From: Desulfuromonas sp.
Lineage (GTDB): Bacteria; Desulfobacterota; Desulfuromonadia; Desulfuromonadales; BM501
Assembly: GCF_002868845.1 (NCBI RefSeq)
Contig: NZ_PKUB01000028.1
Coordinates: 18,008-82,007, forward strand
Length of the DNA stretch: 64,000 nt
Reading direction: 5' to 3'
In this document: positions 14,746-25,300 of the stretch, piece by piece
Numbering within the stretch: position 1 is the first letter of the stretch
Layout: every line of letters begins with the position of its first letter
The notes under the pieces: generated by a model
Seen by the model: the letters and a program-made list of their open reading frames with translations, nothing else
What the model was told of the DNA's origin: nothing
Database searches by the model: none
Translations under genes and position numbers: made by a program

Positions 14746-17207
14746 GATTCCCTCACTTTCCCGATCGGTGCCAGGCCCAAATTCCTCTTATGCCCACAAA
14801 ACGCACAAATGTTACAGTCATCCTCCATGGGCACCTTACAGTTGCTGCAAAGATTCTGTTTAAAAACCCCGCAATAGGGGCAGAAGAGAAACTTGGCATC
14901 AATGGTTCTGTGGCAATGTTCGCAAACACGCTCATGTCTGATCTGGGGGCCAATGACCCTGAGGAGCTCTTCAAGGGAGGTCATTCCCTGTTTGACTTTT
15001 TCCAGACCGTCCTGAACAAGGGTTTTCATCCCGTGAGCACGGGCCATGTCGAGCAGTTCTGATTCCCGGTAGTTCTCGCAAATCAAGTGCCTGAAATCCT
15101 CATTCATAACGAAGAGTTCGTATATCCCGGTGCGACCCTGGTAACCGGTATGGTTGCAGCGGTGGCAGCCGAGAGGACGAAAAACCTCTCCGAGACCTTC
15201 CGCTGGAATTCTCAGCAGTTCCAAGTGATCGGGGCTGGGCATATCGACAACTTTGCAACCTTCGCAGAGTCTTCGAACCAGTCTTTGGGCAATAATCCCC
15301 TCCAAGGCGGAAGCAATCAGATAGGGCTTCATTCCGATATCGATCAGGCGGGTGATGGAGGCAATCGAACTGTTGGTGTGCAGAGAGGTCAGCACCATGT
15401 GACCAGTCAAAGCGGCCTTAAAAGCCACATCCGCCGTATCCTGGTCCCGAACCTCGCCTACCAGGATGACATCGGGGTCCTGGCGCAAGGTTGCCCTAAG
15501 CACGGAGGCAAAGGAGAGTCCGATCTTCTCCTTCACATGAACCTGGTTGGCATCCTCCAGAAAATACTCCACAGGGTCTTCGATCGTTTCGAAGTTCTTC
15601 GATCGGTGGAGCATTTCTCCGAGAATCGAATAGAGCATGGTGGTCTTGCCGCTGCCGGTGGGGCCAGTGGCTATGAACATGCCCTGGGGTTTCTTGATTA
15701 CGCTGTAGATCTTCTTCAGGTCCTCCTCAAGCAGACCGAGTTCATCCAGTTTTTTGATGGCCGCACTTTTATCCAGAATGCGCAACACCACCTTTTCACC
15801 GCTGATGGACGGCATGGTGGAGACCCGCAGGTCGACCAGGCGGGTACCAGACTTGACGGTTATCCGGCCGTCCTGCGGCTTTCTCCGCTCGGAGATATCC
15901 TGTTTTGCCAAGATTTTGATTCTGGAAATGGCTGCGGGATGGAGATCAGCCGGGATTTTGATCTTGTCCTGCAGCAGGCCGTCGATACGAAACCGCACCA
16001 CCGTATATTTGGTTTTCGGTTCGATATGGATATCACTGGCCCGGTACCGTACCGCTTCGGAAATGATGGCATTGACGATTCTGATGATCGGCGGCACTTC
16101 CGACGATTGGATCAATTCCTGGATATTGACATCGGCTTCATCCTCTTCGATGACAATGTCAACCTCGTCTATTGGATCAACTTCGGAGATTTCGTCGAAA
16201 TCTATGCCGTTATCCAGTTGGTCATCGCCATAGACGAGGTTAAGTTGTTCCAAAATATCTGAGCTACGAGCAATGACGGCGTTTACCCTGAAGCCCGTCA
16301 TGAGCGAAATGTTGTCGCACTTGTAAAGGTCGGAAGGATCGGCCATCGCCAGCGTCATATGGCGCCCCTCGAGCTTGATCGGTATCAGCCGGCTCTTCTC
16401 GCAGAGATTCCTTGGCAAAAACCTTACAATCTCCGGGTTAAGGCCCACCTCCATGAGATCGACAAATTCCAAATGGAGTTGGTCTTGCAGGGCCCGGACG
16501 ATTTTCGATTCACTGGCGAGGCCAAGCCGGACCAGAGTGTCGATGACAAACTCCCTTTCCTGGCGTTCCCTCAGGGCCCGATGGTAATCTCCTTTGGTCA
16601 CCACGCCGGTTTTGGCGAGGATGCTCCCCAAAACCGCTCTGTTTTCTCCTACCAGGGTCGAAAAGTTTTTGATCTTAGCCTGCTGTTTCCTTGTGACTTC
16701 CTTTAGCTTTTTGTTCTCCTCGATGAGTACGTACTGTTGCAGGCCAAGACTGACGGTCAGCCTCAGGTCTTCGTCATGCCACGGTTTGGTGATGAATTTG
16801 TATACCGCCCCCTCGTTGACCGCCCCCATAATGGACTGGACATCGGCATAACCGGTGAGCATGATGCGAATGGTAGCCGGCCAGCGTTCCTTTACCTCCT
16901 TGAGGAGTTGGGCCCCGGTCATGCAGGGCATTCGATGGTCGGAGACAAGCAGGTGCACCCTTTGGCGCTCGAGGATCTGCAGGGCCTCGTCGCCGTTCGT
17001 GGCGGTCAGGATCTGGTAGTTTTCGTCCAGGAAAATCCGTTTCAGCGCCTTCAGGACCCCGGCCTCGTCATCGACAAACAGAAGCGTGAAACCGTTTTGA
17101 GGAACCGACGAATCTCCCTCATCTGATGCTTGCGGTGCCTCTGGCGAAGTTTCCGTTTTAGCTTGGTCGCCGACCGCAGACCGGAACAGGCTGGCAAATT
17201 TACTCAT
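14742..17207 (-). CDS. Receiver-MshEN-PilB/GspE-type ATPase with zinc-ribbon tail
   Basis: 821 residues with an unusual domain order. Residues about 1-40 are a linker; 40-165 are a receiver (LLFVDDEAG, VSDHRMPCMTG, FITKPWHDEDL). About 190-340 resemble the GspE N-terminal/MshEN domain, which in other ATPases can bind c-di-GMP (LGSILAKTGVV and LVRLGLASESKIVRALQ repeats). About 360-740 are the secretion ATPase: Walker A GPTGSGKTT, EDPVEY, ILVGEVRDQDTADVAF, LTSLHTN and the four-Cys motif CEGC...CHRC. The last 50 residues add CEHC, CPYC, CSNC and CAFC, two zinc ribbons. It would be a hexameric motor controlled by phosphorylation and perhaps c-di-GMP. No pilin, platform or secretin gene lies nearby. 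Its start overlaps the kinase gene by eight bases. Confidence 0.88.
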   Translation of the reverse strand: MSKFASLFRSAVGDQAKTETSPEAPQASDEGDSSVPQNGFTLLFVDDEAGVLKALKRIFLDENYQILTATNGDEALQILERQRVHLLVSDHRMPCMTGAQLLKEVKERWPATIRIMLTGYADVQSIMGAVNEGAVYKFITKPWHDEDLRLTVSLGLQQYVLIEENKKLKEVTRKQQAKIKNFSTLVGENRAVLGSILAKTGVVTKGDYHRALRERQEREFVIDTLVRLGLASESKIVRALQDQLHLEFVDLMEVGLNPEIVRFLPRNLCEKSRLIPIKLEGRHMTLAMADPSDLYKCDNISLMTGFRVNAVIARSSDILEQLNLVYGDDQLDNGIDFDEISEVDPIDEVDIVIEEDEADVNIQELIQSSEVPPIIRIVNAIISEAVRYRASDIHIEPKTKYTVVRFRIDGLLQDKIKIPADLHPAAISRIKILAKQDISERRKPQDGRITVKSGTRLVDLRVSTMPSISGEKVVLRILDKSAAIKKLDELGLLEEDLKKIYSVIKKPQGMFIATGPTGSGKTTMLYSILGEMLHRSKNFETIEDPVEYFLEDANQVHVKEKIGLSFASVLRATLRQDPDVILVGEVRDQDTADVAFKAALTGHMVLTSLHTNSSIASITRLIDIGMKPYLIASALEGIIAQRLVRRLCEGCKVVDMPSPDHLELLRIPAEGLGEVFRPLGCHRCNHTGYQGRTGIYELFVMNEDFRHLICENYRESELLDMARAHGMKTLVQDGLEKVKQGMTSLEELLRVIGPQIRHERVCEHCHRTIDAKFLFCPYCGVFKQNLCSNCKVPMEDDCNICAFCGHKRNLGLAPIGKVRES

Positions 17208-18516
17208 CCTCCCTCCCCTTGGTGCGCAACTGTATTACAAAGGTTGCCCCCCCCTCCGAAGGGCTTTCTGCTTCAATGGTGCCGTCGCAGGAGGCAATAA
17301 TGTCATAGGCCACCGAGAGCCCCAGCCCCATTCCCCGACCGACCTCCCTGGTAGTGAAAAAAGGCTCAAAGATCCGATGCTTGATGCCATCTTCGATTAC
17401 GGGACCATTGTCCGCAAACTCAACCCTTACCCAGTCACCCTGGCGTTCGGTGCGGATTGTTAGTTTCAGGCCGTCCGGTCGCGCCTGAAACGCATTACGG
17501 ATGATGTTCATAAAAGCCTGGCAGAGCAGGGCCGCATCCCCGGGGACTTCCGGCAGCTCGCAAAAGGATTTGCCGATACGCGTCCCTTCGGGAGTTTCCG
17601 AGGACAGAACGCTGAGGGTGCGTTCGATCTCGCAATTGACATCCACCAATCCTTCCCCGAGGTCATCGACGTGGGAAAAGCACCGCAGATCGGAAACGAT
17701 TTTCTTGACCCGTTCGGCGCCGCCAATACTCTGCTGGAACAATTCCACGACATCGCCGGTGATAAAGTCGAGTTTCAGCTCCCGCCATTTCTGCCGTGCT
17801 GTTTGCTGCAGCCCCCCTGGGGCCTTCGAGTTTGCACCGGCATAAAACTCGAGCATTTCAAGAAATCTGCCAACATACTTGTTCAGGGTGTGAAGATTGC
17901 TCAGAACAAAGCCCAACGGGTTATTGATTTCGTGGGCCACGCAGGCTGCCAACTGTCCGATGGAAGCCATCTTTTCCTGCTGTATCATCCGAGTGTAGGC
18001 CTGTTTTAGCTCTTCGGTCCGCTCCTGTACCCTTCCTTCCAGGGTTGCCGCAAGATCCCGGTACTTTTTCTAGGATAGGGTGAGCCGCCGGTTGATTGCC
18101 ACCAGTTCCTCATAGGACTGGTTCACCACCTGGGTGTGGATCTCGGTGGTGAGCATCCGTTTCAAGTTGGCGCTCACCATGCTGTTGATGGCACCGCCCA
18201 CCACCCTGGCCACCACCTGCAGAGCCGCGGCATCGGAAACACCGCCGACAAAGCTGATATTTCCCACCGGTTCGCCTTCAAGAAAAATCGGACAGGATTC
18301 CGTATCGGGCCCGGTTGCGGGAAACGGCGAGCAGACATCATTTTGATCTCTGCCGCAAGACCACAGGGGAACATCGGCCGCGTCCACGATCGTGGCCCTT
18401 CCAATGCCGGCGTTTACCGCGCTTTGGAGCAGCGGCATCACCTCGGCCTCACTGATGACATCGATGAGGCGCTTCTCCGCCCCGACAACAAACTCGAGTG
18501 TTTCACCTTGCTTCAT
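17200..18516 (-). pseudogene. PocR-like sensor histidine kinase, interrupted by an amber codon
   Basis: The full frame is 438 codons from the ATG at 18516 (GAGGCAGCC upstream). Residues about 5-130 resemble a PocR sensory domain (SEAEVMPLLQSAVNAG, CPIFLEGEPVGNISF). A coiled coil and the kinase follow: His in CVAHEINNPLG, N-box AFMNIIRNAF, FEPFFTT and GMGLGLSVAYDII. Codon 149 (18072-18070) is TAG in LTLS-stop-KKYRDLA, where Glu is the common residue. Two more oddities are present: AACVAHE has Cys (TGC) where the paralogues have Gly, and the G1 box DNGPVIED has Val (GTA) where DNGPGI is expected. All three fit G-to-T changes. Restart at 17988 would give a kinase core without the sensor. Confidence 0.85.
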
Positions 18517-18548
18517 GGCTGCCTCGTTATTCGGAATACCCCGCTCGG

Positions 18549-19184
18549 TCAACCACAACTCCGGCTTTCGGGTCGGACAAGCTGACGCAGGAAGGTTGCC
18601 CGGTCCAGGCCGTGATTTTTTTCCAGTCCCCACCGGGCGTCAATGTGACCATAGGTCAATTCAGCCAACCGACAAAAGGCTTCAATGACGCCACTCCCCT
18701 TAATGGCTGAGCCCAGAAAAACGGGGATCCCGGTCGCATCCCAGACCCGCCTAATATCTGCTTCCGGTACGATGTCGGGAAGGTCCCTCTTGTTGTATTG
18801 GATAATGAGGGGGATCTTCTCGATGTACAGGCCGACAAAGGCGAGATTCTTCTCCAGATTCTCAAAGCTGTTAGAATTATTCATCGTTTCGCAGGCTCGA
18901 GAATCTGCGATAAAGGCAACCCCGTCCGCTCTTTGCAACACCGCCTTGCGGGTCGCATCGTGCTTGACCTGGCCGGGCACCGTATAGACCTTGACCTTGA
19001 TTTTCAGGCCGCTGGGCGCCACCAGAAAAAAGGGCAGTAGGTCGAAAAAGATGGTCCGGTCGTCCTTGGTGTCCAGCACCATGAGATCACCTCTCCCCTT
19101 CTGCTCCAGAATGTAGTGGAGCTGAAGAAGATTGGTGGTCTTCCCCGAAAGGGCCGGTCCGTAATAGACCAGCTTGAGGACCAT
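18549..19184 (-). CDS. MglA-like small Ras-type GTPase
   Basis: About 211 residues from the ATG at 19184. P-loop YYGPALSGKTTNLLQ, switch-2 region YTVPGQVKHDATRK (the TxPGQ of MglA-type GTPases in place of DxxGQ), and NKRD base-specificity motif in IQYNKRDLPD. Bacterial MglA controls polarity of type IV pili and gliding motors. Its relatives usually begin 'M-A-F/L-I-x-Y', and here that position reads AAG GCA TTT ATC GAG (from 19220), so there is no start codon there; the ATG 12 codons later is used for this call. A C-terminal extension of about 25 residues follows the GTPase fold. It lies between the HD-GYP and kinase genes, in one direction. Confidence 0.8.
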   Translation of the reverse strand: MVLKLVYYGPALSGKTTNLLQLHYILEQKGRGDLMVLDTKDDRTIFFDLLPFFLVAPSGLKIKVKVYTVPGQVKHDATRKAVLQRADGVAFIADSRACETMNNSNSFENLEKNLAFVGLYIEKIPLIIQYNKRDLPDIVPEADIRRVWDATGIPVFLGSAIKGSGVIEAFCRLAELTYGHIDARWGLEKNHGLDRATFLRQLVRPESRSCG

Positions 19185-19218
19185 TTTTTTCTGGGCTTCA
19201 TCATACTCGATAAATGCC

Positions 19219-20523
19219 TTACCCCTTAACCAGTACCGCGATACCGCCCTTAAACGGATCAAGCTGATGGTAACGGCGGATGGACTCAATGGCCTTTCTG
19301 TCAAGGAAGGCTCCCTTGCCTAGCAGGAGCAGGCCGGTACCGCTGTATAGGTCACGCCCAAGGGTCATTCCAGCCCGCAGATCGCTGGGGGTCAGCATCT
19401 TTTCCACTTGGTTCCCCTCAGCGTGAGATGTTCCGAAGAGTTCTCGGATCGGCTTTCCAAGATATGGGAACAGTTCCGGATCAAACCTGCTGCCAAGGTG
19501 CCCCTTCGCTTTTATGAGGGTGCTTCCAACCGCAGAATCCTTTTCCAGCTTTACTTGCCTGTCTACAAAGTCGGCCAGGGCGACAACTCTGGCCCCCAGG
19601 GGGATCTCCTCTCCCCGCAGTTGGTCTGGAAAGCCCGCGCCATCGTAACGTTCATGATGATGGCGAATGAGGACTCCCGCAGGCCGCAAATCCTCAATGG
19701 CGTCAATTGCCGTCTGCCCCCGCACCGCATGCAGCCGATATTCTCCCATCTCAGCTTCATTCATCTGGCTCCTGGATTTGCCCAGAAGTTCGTCCGGGAT
19801 GCCTATTTTCCCGATATCATGGAGCAGGGATGCGACATAGATGTTTTCCTTCTCTTCGGCGGGCAACCCCATTTCCCCCGCAATCCCCCGGGCCAGATGG
19901 GCCACGTTCCGGGAGTGGTTGCGCATCTCTTCAGCACGCATTTCGATCAGGCCCGAAAACGCCCCAATGGTATCCCGGTAATTTCTTTTCAGACGCTCGT
20001 TTTTGGTGCCCAGGTCTTCGTTTTTCTCTCTAATCTTGGCCGTCTGCTGCAAGACCCTCGATTTGAGCTTGGCGTTCCACTCCTTGAGTTCTTCATTCTG
20101 CTGGTTGACGATCGCGGTAAGACGCTTATTCTCCTGAACAAGGGCATATTGCTTCACAGCGTCCCTTATAGTTTGAACCAGTTACTGGTCGTCCCACGGT
20201 TTGCTGATGTAGCGGCAGGCGCCCCCTTTATTGATCGCATCTATGGTCGCGTTGATGTCGGCATATCCGGTGAGCATGATGCGCAAGGCCTCCGGTGCCA
20301 TTTCCTTTGCCTGCTCCAGGAATTGAGCTCCGCTCAAGCCGGGCATTCTCTGATCAGACACGATCAGGCCGATCCTTTCTTCCTCTCGAAGGATTTCCAG
20401 CCCTTCCTCTCCCGAATTGGCTGTAATCACTTCATAGTCTTCCTCCATCAAAAGGCGCTGAAGGGCATTCAATATGCTTTTTTCGTCGTCGACAAACAGT
20501 ACGTGAATGGTCGAATCGCTCAT
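19219..20523 (-). pseudogene. Receiver-HD-GYP phosphodiesterase, interrupted by an ochre codon
   Basis: The full frame is 434 codons. The receiver occupies about 1-120 (VLFVDDEKS, VSDQRMPGLSG, YISKPWDD), a coiled coil 122-190 and an HD-GYP domain 195-330 (LLHDIGKIGIPD, RHHHERYDGAGFPDQ, GEEIPLGARVVALAD), then a C-terminal module with GMTLGRDLYSGTG. Codon 114 (20184-20182) is TAA: KPWDDQ-stop-LVQTIRDAV, where relatives have Glu. The gene is otherwise uninterrupted. HD-GYP proteins hydrolyse c-di-GMP; this one has GFP in place of GYP. As written, the receiver would be released alone and the enzymatic half would need the restart at 20157. Confidence 0.85.
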
Positions 20524-20549
20524 TGGTCTTTCCCAGGGTCAATCGCCTG

Positions 20550-21503
20550 TCAGGCGGCACCTTTTCTTTTTAAAAGGTCCAAAAATACCTCGGCTATTTC
20601 AGGGTCAAAGGCCTTGTTTTTGCCTTCTGCTATGATTTCTGCTGCCCTCTCGGCCGGAATCCTATTTCGATAGGGTCTGTCCGTCGTCAAGGCGTCATAA
20701 ACGTCGGCAACCGCCACCATTCGGGCCTCCAGGGGGATCTCCTCTCCCTTCAGACCGAAAGGATACCCTTTGCCGTCGAACCGCTCGTGATGATGCAGGG
20801 TCACATTTACCACTTCTTTGGAAAGACGGGCCTGCCGTGCCACCTCGGCCCCCCAATAGGGATGGTTCTTGACGATATCGAAATCCCGGTTGGAGAGCGC
20901 CCCTTTGAAGTTGAGAATCTTTTCCGGGACGCCAACTTTGCCGCAGTCGTGGAGCCAGCTGCCGAGCTTGATCTCCCTCTTGACCTGCTCATCGAGCTTG
21001 AGTTCATCTGCGATACCCAGCGCATATCTGGCAACCCGGTCGCAGTGGCCCTTGGTGTAGGGGTCCTTGAGTTCGATCATCTGCCCCAGGGCAAGGATTT
21101 TGGCCTCGTCCCCCTCGAGCAGGGATTGGACGATCCGGTAGCGATTGAGACTGTCCTCGACGATGGCCTTGAATTCGTCGTTTTCCCACGGCTTGATGAC
21201 AAACCGAAAGATCTCCCCTCTGTTGATCGCCTCGATGGCCGTGTTCAGATTCGCGTGGGCCGTCATGAGCACCTTGACGGTCTCCGGAGAAATGAATCTG
21301 GTTTGGGCAAGGAGGTCAATTCCCATCATCCCGGGCATGAGATTGTCGGTAACCATCACGGAAACGTCTTCATTTTTCAGGTGGGACAAGGCTTCCTGGG
21401 CATCGGAGGCCATAAGGAGCCTCAAGCCGCTGTCCCCGAAAAGCCGATCCAGGGAGTTGAGGACATTTTTTTCGTCGTCGACGAACAATACGGTTTCAGG
21501 CAT
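20550..21503 (-). CDS. Response regulator with HD-GYP phosphodiesterase domain (RpfG type)
   Basis: 317 residues from the ATG at 21503 (AGGGGA upstream), overlapping the previous gene by eight bases. The receiver (1-120) has VLFVDDEKN, Asp in VMVTDNLMPGMMG and FVIKPWENDEF. The HD-GYP domain (150-310) has SWLHDCGKVGVPEKIL, LHHHERFDGKGYPFG and AVADVYDALTTDRPYR, so all metal and GYP residues are present. It should degrade cyclic di-GMP when phosphorylated. It is the intact partner of the disrupted HD-GYP gene downstream. Confidence 0.93.
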   Translation of the reverse strand: MPETVLFVDDEKNVLNSLDRLFGDSGLRLLMASDAQEALSHLKNEDVSVMVTDNLMPGMMGIDLLAQTRFISPETVKVLMTAHANLNTAIEAINRGEIFRFVIKPWENDEFKAIVEDSLNRYRIVQSLLEGDEAKILALGQMIELKDPYTKGHCDRVARYALGIADELKLDEQVKREIKLGSWLHDCGKVGVPEKILNFKGALSNRDFDIVKNHPYWGAEVARQARLSKEVVNVTLHHHERFDGKGYPFGLKGEEIPLEARMVAVADVYDALTTDRPYRNRIPAERAAEIIAEGKNKAFDPEIAEVFLDLLKRKGAA

Positions 21504-22320
21504 TTCCCCTCTCTTCGTCAAAGACGAGAATCACTCCTTCCTGATCCTCCTCCATTAAATGGGCCCCCTTGATCCATACGTTTTGGTCATTGAGGCTGAT
21601 GGCTTCGGAAAGGGTGTCGGTGTCCCCCATCCTATCAATGAAGTCGTTGATTTCGACAGGCAAAACATCCTCAAAAAAGAGGCCGACCAGGCCGTACCCT
21701 TCCTCCTGCAACAACTCCAGTCCCCTGTCATTACATTGGACAATCACCTGCCCTGAATCAATCCCGAGAACCCCTATCGGCAAAGAGTCCAGAATGTTCT
21801 GATAAATGGTTCGGGCCTGGTTTTGAATGGCAAGGTCTGAAACCCTTTTAGCGACCATCGCCTCAAGGCTCTCATTCATTAACTGAAGCTGGTCATTGGA
21901 CTCTTTGAGCTCCGCCATAAGCTTGGCGTTTTTCCTTTTCAGAAAATAACTTTCCAGACCATTGCCGATAGTAACCTTAAGTTCATCGTCGTTCCATGGC
22001 TTGGGTATGAATTTGTAGATTTGTCCATCATTGATCGCATCGACGACGGCGGCCGTATCCGCATATCCCGAAAGGACGATTCGGACCGTATCGGGGCGGA
22101 TTCGCAAGACTTCACGCAAAAAGTCCACACCGTTCATGCCGGGCATCCGGTAATCGGAAATGACCATCTGTATCGAGTCTTCCCTGGTGAGGATTTCCAG
22201 GCCATCTTCACCAGAGAGAGCCGTCAGGAGCTCATAGTCATCATCCAGAAAGATCCGCTCCAGAGCGCGCAGCACGTTTTTTTCGTCATCCACACAGAGT
22301 ATCCTGATTGGTTCTTCCAT
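21496..22320 (-). CDS. Receiver-PAS response regulator
   Basis: 274 residues from the ATG at 22320, one base after the upstream kinase stop. The receiver (1-120; ILCVDDEKN, VISDYRMPGMNG, FIPKPWNDDEL) is followed by a coiled coil and one PAS domain (about 165-265; YQNILDSLPIGVLGIDSG, LVGLFFEDVLP). It has no DNA-binding, kinase or nucleotide-cyclase output. It may be a relay or scaffold that senses a ligand through PAS. It sits between a hybrid kinase and two HD-GYP regulators. Confidence 0.87.
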   Translation of the reverse strand: MEEPIRILCVDDEKNVLRALERIFLDDDYELLTALSGEDGLEILTREDSIQMVISDYRMPGMNGVDFLREVLRIRPDTVRIVLSGYADTAAVVDAINDGQIYKFIPKPWNDDELKVTIGNGLESYFLKRKNAKLMAELKESNDQLQLMNESLEAMVAKRVSDLAIQNQARTIYQNILDSLPIGVLGIDSGQVIVQCNDRGLELLQEEGYGLVGLFFEDVLPVEINDFIDRMGDTDTLSEAISLNDQNVWIKGAHLMEEDQEGVILVFDEERGNA

Positions 22321-22321
22321 G

Positions 22322-25300
22322 TCACAGGCCCTCCCTGATGGGAATGCTGAGAGTGAAGGTGGTTCCCACACCCACCTCACTCTTTACGTCGAGTTCACCG
22401 TTGTGCTTTTTTATGATGTCGTAAGAGATGCTCAGACCGAGTCCCGTTCCCTTCCCGATTTTTTTGGTGGTGAAGAAGGGTTCAAACAGTCTGTCGAGGT
22501 TTTCCTTTGGGATGCCGCGTCCGGTATCGGCAATTTGCACCCGAATTATGTCGCCTTCCTGCCAGGTCCTGACCTTGATTGTCCCCTGCTTTTCGATCGC
22601 CTGAGCGGCGTTGATCAGCAGGTTGAGAAAAACCTGGTTAAGTTGCTGGGGGTAGCAGAGGGTCATGGGGAGGTCCCCATAGTTTTTTTCGAGGGTGGCT
22701 TTGTACTTTATTTCGTTCCAGACCACGCAAATCGTGGTCTCGATGCATTCGTTGATATCGGCGTGCATGTGGTCGCCCTCATCCGTCCGCGAAAAACTCT
22801 TGAGATCCTTTACGATCTTTTTCACCCGGTCGGCTCCCTCGAGGGATTCCTTGGTCAGGTTTTTTAAATCGTCGATGATGTAGTCGATCTTTAATTGCTT
22901 GCGCAATTCCCCGAGGGTGCCGTCACCTCCATTGAGTTCGGTGATCACTACGGTTTGGGCCTGAATGAAATCGGTCAGCCTTTGGGCATACTTGTCCAGG
23001 GTTCCGAGGTTACTCAGGATGTACCCCATAGGATTGTTGATCTCGTGGGCCACCCCGGCCGCCAGCAGGCCGATGGATGCCATTTTTTCATTTTGGAGGA
23101 TTTTGGCCTGGGTTGCTTGGAGGTCGGCATAGGCCTTTTGTAGTTCGTTCTGCGCCCCTTCCAGTTCCGCCTTCTCGTCATGCAACCGTTCTTCCAGGTG
23201 CTTTTGCTCCGTGATGTCGACGAGAGAGACGATCACTTTGGACCAGTTTTTTTCACTGCCCGGAGCGATCGACAAGCGTAAATGAACCAACCGCTCATCC
23301 CCTTCAAGGGTAAGGTTGACCCCTTCCGTTTCATAGGTGGTGGCGCCCTGAGCCAGGGCAATCAATTGCTCCCGGAACGGAGGCAGGGATTTCTCACTCA
23401 GGATTTGATCCAGATTGCCAAATAATTCTTCTTTGCTGGCCGCCTTGAACATTTTCAGGGTGGCACTATTGACGTCTACGATTTTGATCAAGCCGGCACA
23501 ATGGGTTACCGCCTCAGGGTGGGCTTCGAAATAGGACGAAAAATCGCTCACGCCGGATTGGCGCAGACCATCCAAGTCCTCCCTTACTTGGGAATAATCC
23601 TCTTCCCACAGGGAAATCGGTGAGTTCTCGAACAGGGAGCGATACTTTGCTTCCTTTTCTTGTATGGCAAACTCCGCCTTCTTGCGGTCGGTGATGTCCC
23701 GGGATATGCCGATAAGCCCTTCCACGATTCCATTGCCGTCACGATAAACGCTCTTGGTCGCCAAAAAGGTACGCAAAACCCCGTCCGAGGCTTGGGCGAC
23801 TTCTTCAAAGGTTTGGGGTCCTCCCGATTTCAGAACCTCCCGATCATTTGCCATGATTTTCTTCGCCTGTTCGGGCGCAAAGAGTTCCATGTCCGTTTTA
23901 CAGATGATATCTTCAGCCTCATTATCGACATACCTGGCCCCGGCGGCATTGATCAGCACATAATGACCTTCGACATCCTTTAAAAAGATGGCATCGGCGG
24001 TCCCCTCGATAACCGTATTCAAGAGGTTGAAATTTTTCTTCAACGTCATTTCGGCTTTTTTTCGTTCCGAAACTTCCGTCTTTAAACCTTCGTTGGCCTG
24101 CGCCAGGGCCAGCGTGCGATGGCTGACTTTTCGTTCCAGGATATCATTGAGCGTCCTGAGCTGTTCCTCCGCATTCTTCTGTTTGGTGATATCCACGGCA
24201 CTGCCGAGAAAGCCGGCAAATGCCCCATCCGGGGCGAATTTCGGTATGCCGGCATCCAAAACCCAGCAATAAAAACCGTCAAATCGTCTAACGCGGTATT
24301 CCACATAGAACTGCTCCCGGGATGAAAAAGCGGCTTCGTAGACGTCTATAACCTTGCTCCGGTCATCTGGATGGATGATATCGGTCCAGTTGTTGCTCAT
24401 TTCCTCTTCAGGGGTCCGTCCCGTAAAGTCCAGCAGGAATTGGTTGACAAAAGTGAATTTCAGGTCTGGACCGACCATCCAGATCATCACCGGGGCTTAG
24501 TCGGCCATTGTGCGAAACCTTTGCTCGCTCTCGTGCAATGCTTCTTCGGCCCGTTTGCGCTCCAGTGCAGGTCCGATGATTTCGGCGACTCTAGTAAGCC
24601 GTACAAGGCCTTTGCCAGGCCACCAATTCTCGTTCCGTATCGACTGAAGCTCTAGTAACCCTGCCACCTTGCCATTCGCCATTATCGGCAGCGCTACCAG
24701 GGACCGTATGCCCTGTTCCTGCCAGTACTCTTTTGCCGAGCTGGCCTCCCGGGGCAGATCGGCAACCGATGAAACATAAAGGGGCTTCCCGTTTTTTATT
24801 TTTCCCAAGGCCCATTGGAGATCCGGGACATTCAACTCCTGAAGTTTTTCCGGCTGAAGTTTCCCTCCACGAGCACACCACTCATGCGTATATCCTGCTT
24901 GGGTGCCATCGCTCGAAAACAAAGCAATAAGGCAGCGGTCCATTTGGGTGAATTCACCCAAATGGGACAATGCATGGTCAATAGCGTGATCAGTTTCTAA
25001 GGGGTCTAATTCTATGAATTTGCCGGAAATTTTTGCAATGAGGGTTTCAAAGGCTTCCCGGAAAACTAGGTCCTCATCAGCTTTTTTGCGCTCGGTGATA
25101 TCCAAGAGCACTGACTGGTTGGAAATTCTGCCATCTGCTCGAAGGACGGGCGAACTAATAACATGGTACCAGCGGTTATCCTTGGGGCTCAGCACCTCGG
25201 AGTGCACGGTTTCCCCGCTTAATACCCGGCTATGGACACATTCCGTACAAACCGAGTCTCGGCCATGCACGACCTGGTGGCAAGGCTTGCCAATAACGTT

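Noticed and set aside
14742..17207. A complete type IV pilus or type II secretion locus
   Set aside because: Only the ATPase is present; no prepilin, inner-membrane platform, secretin or prepilin peptidase gene is nearby.
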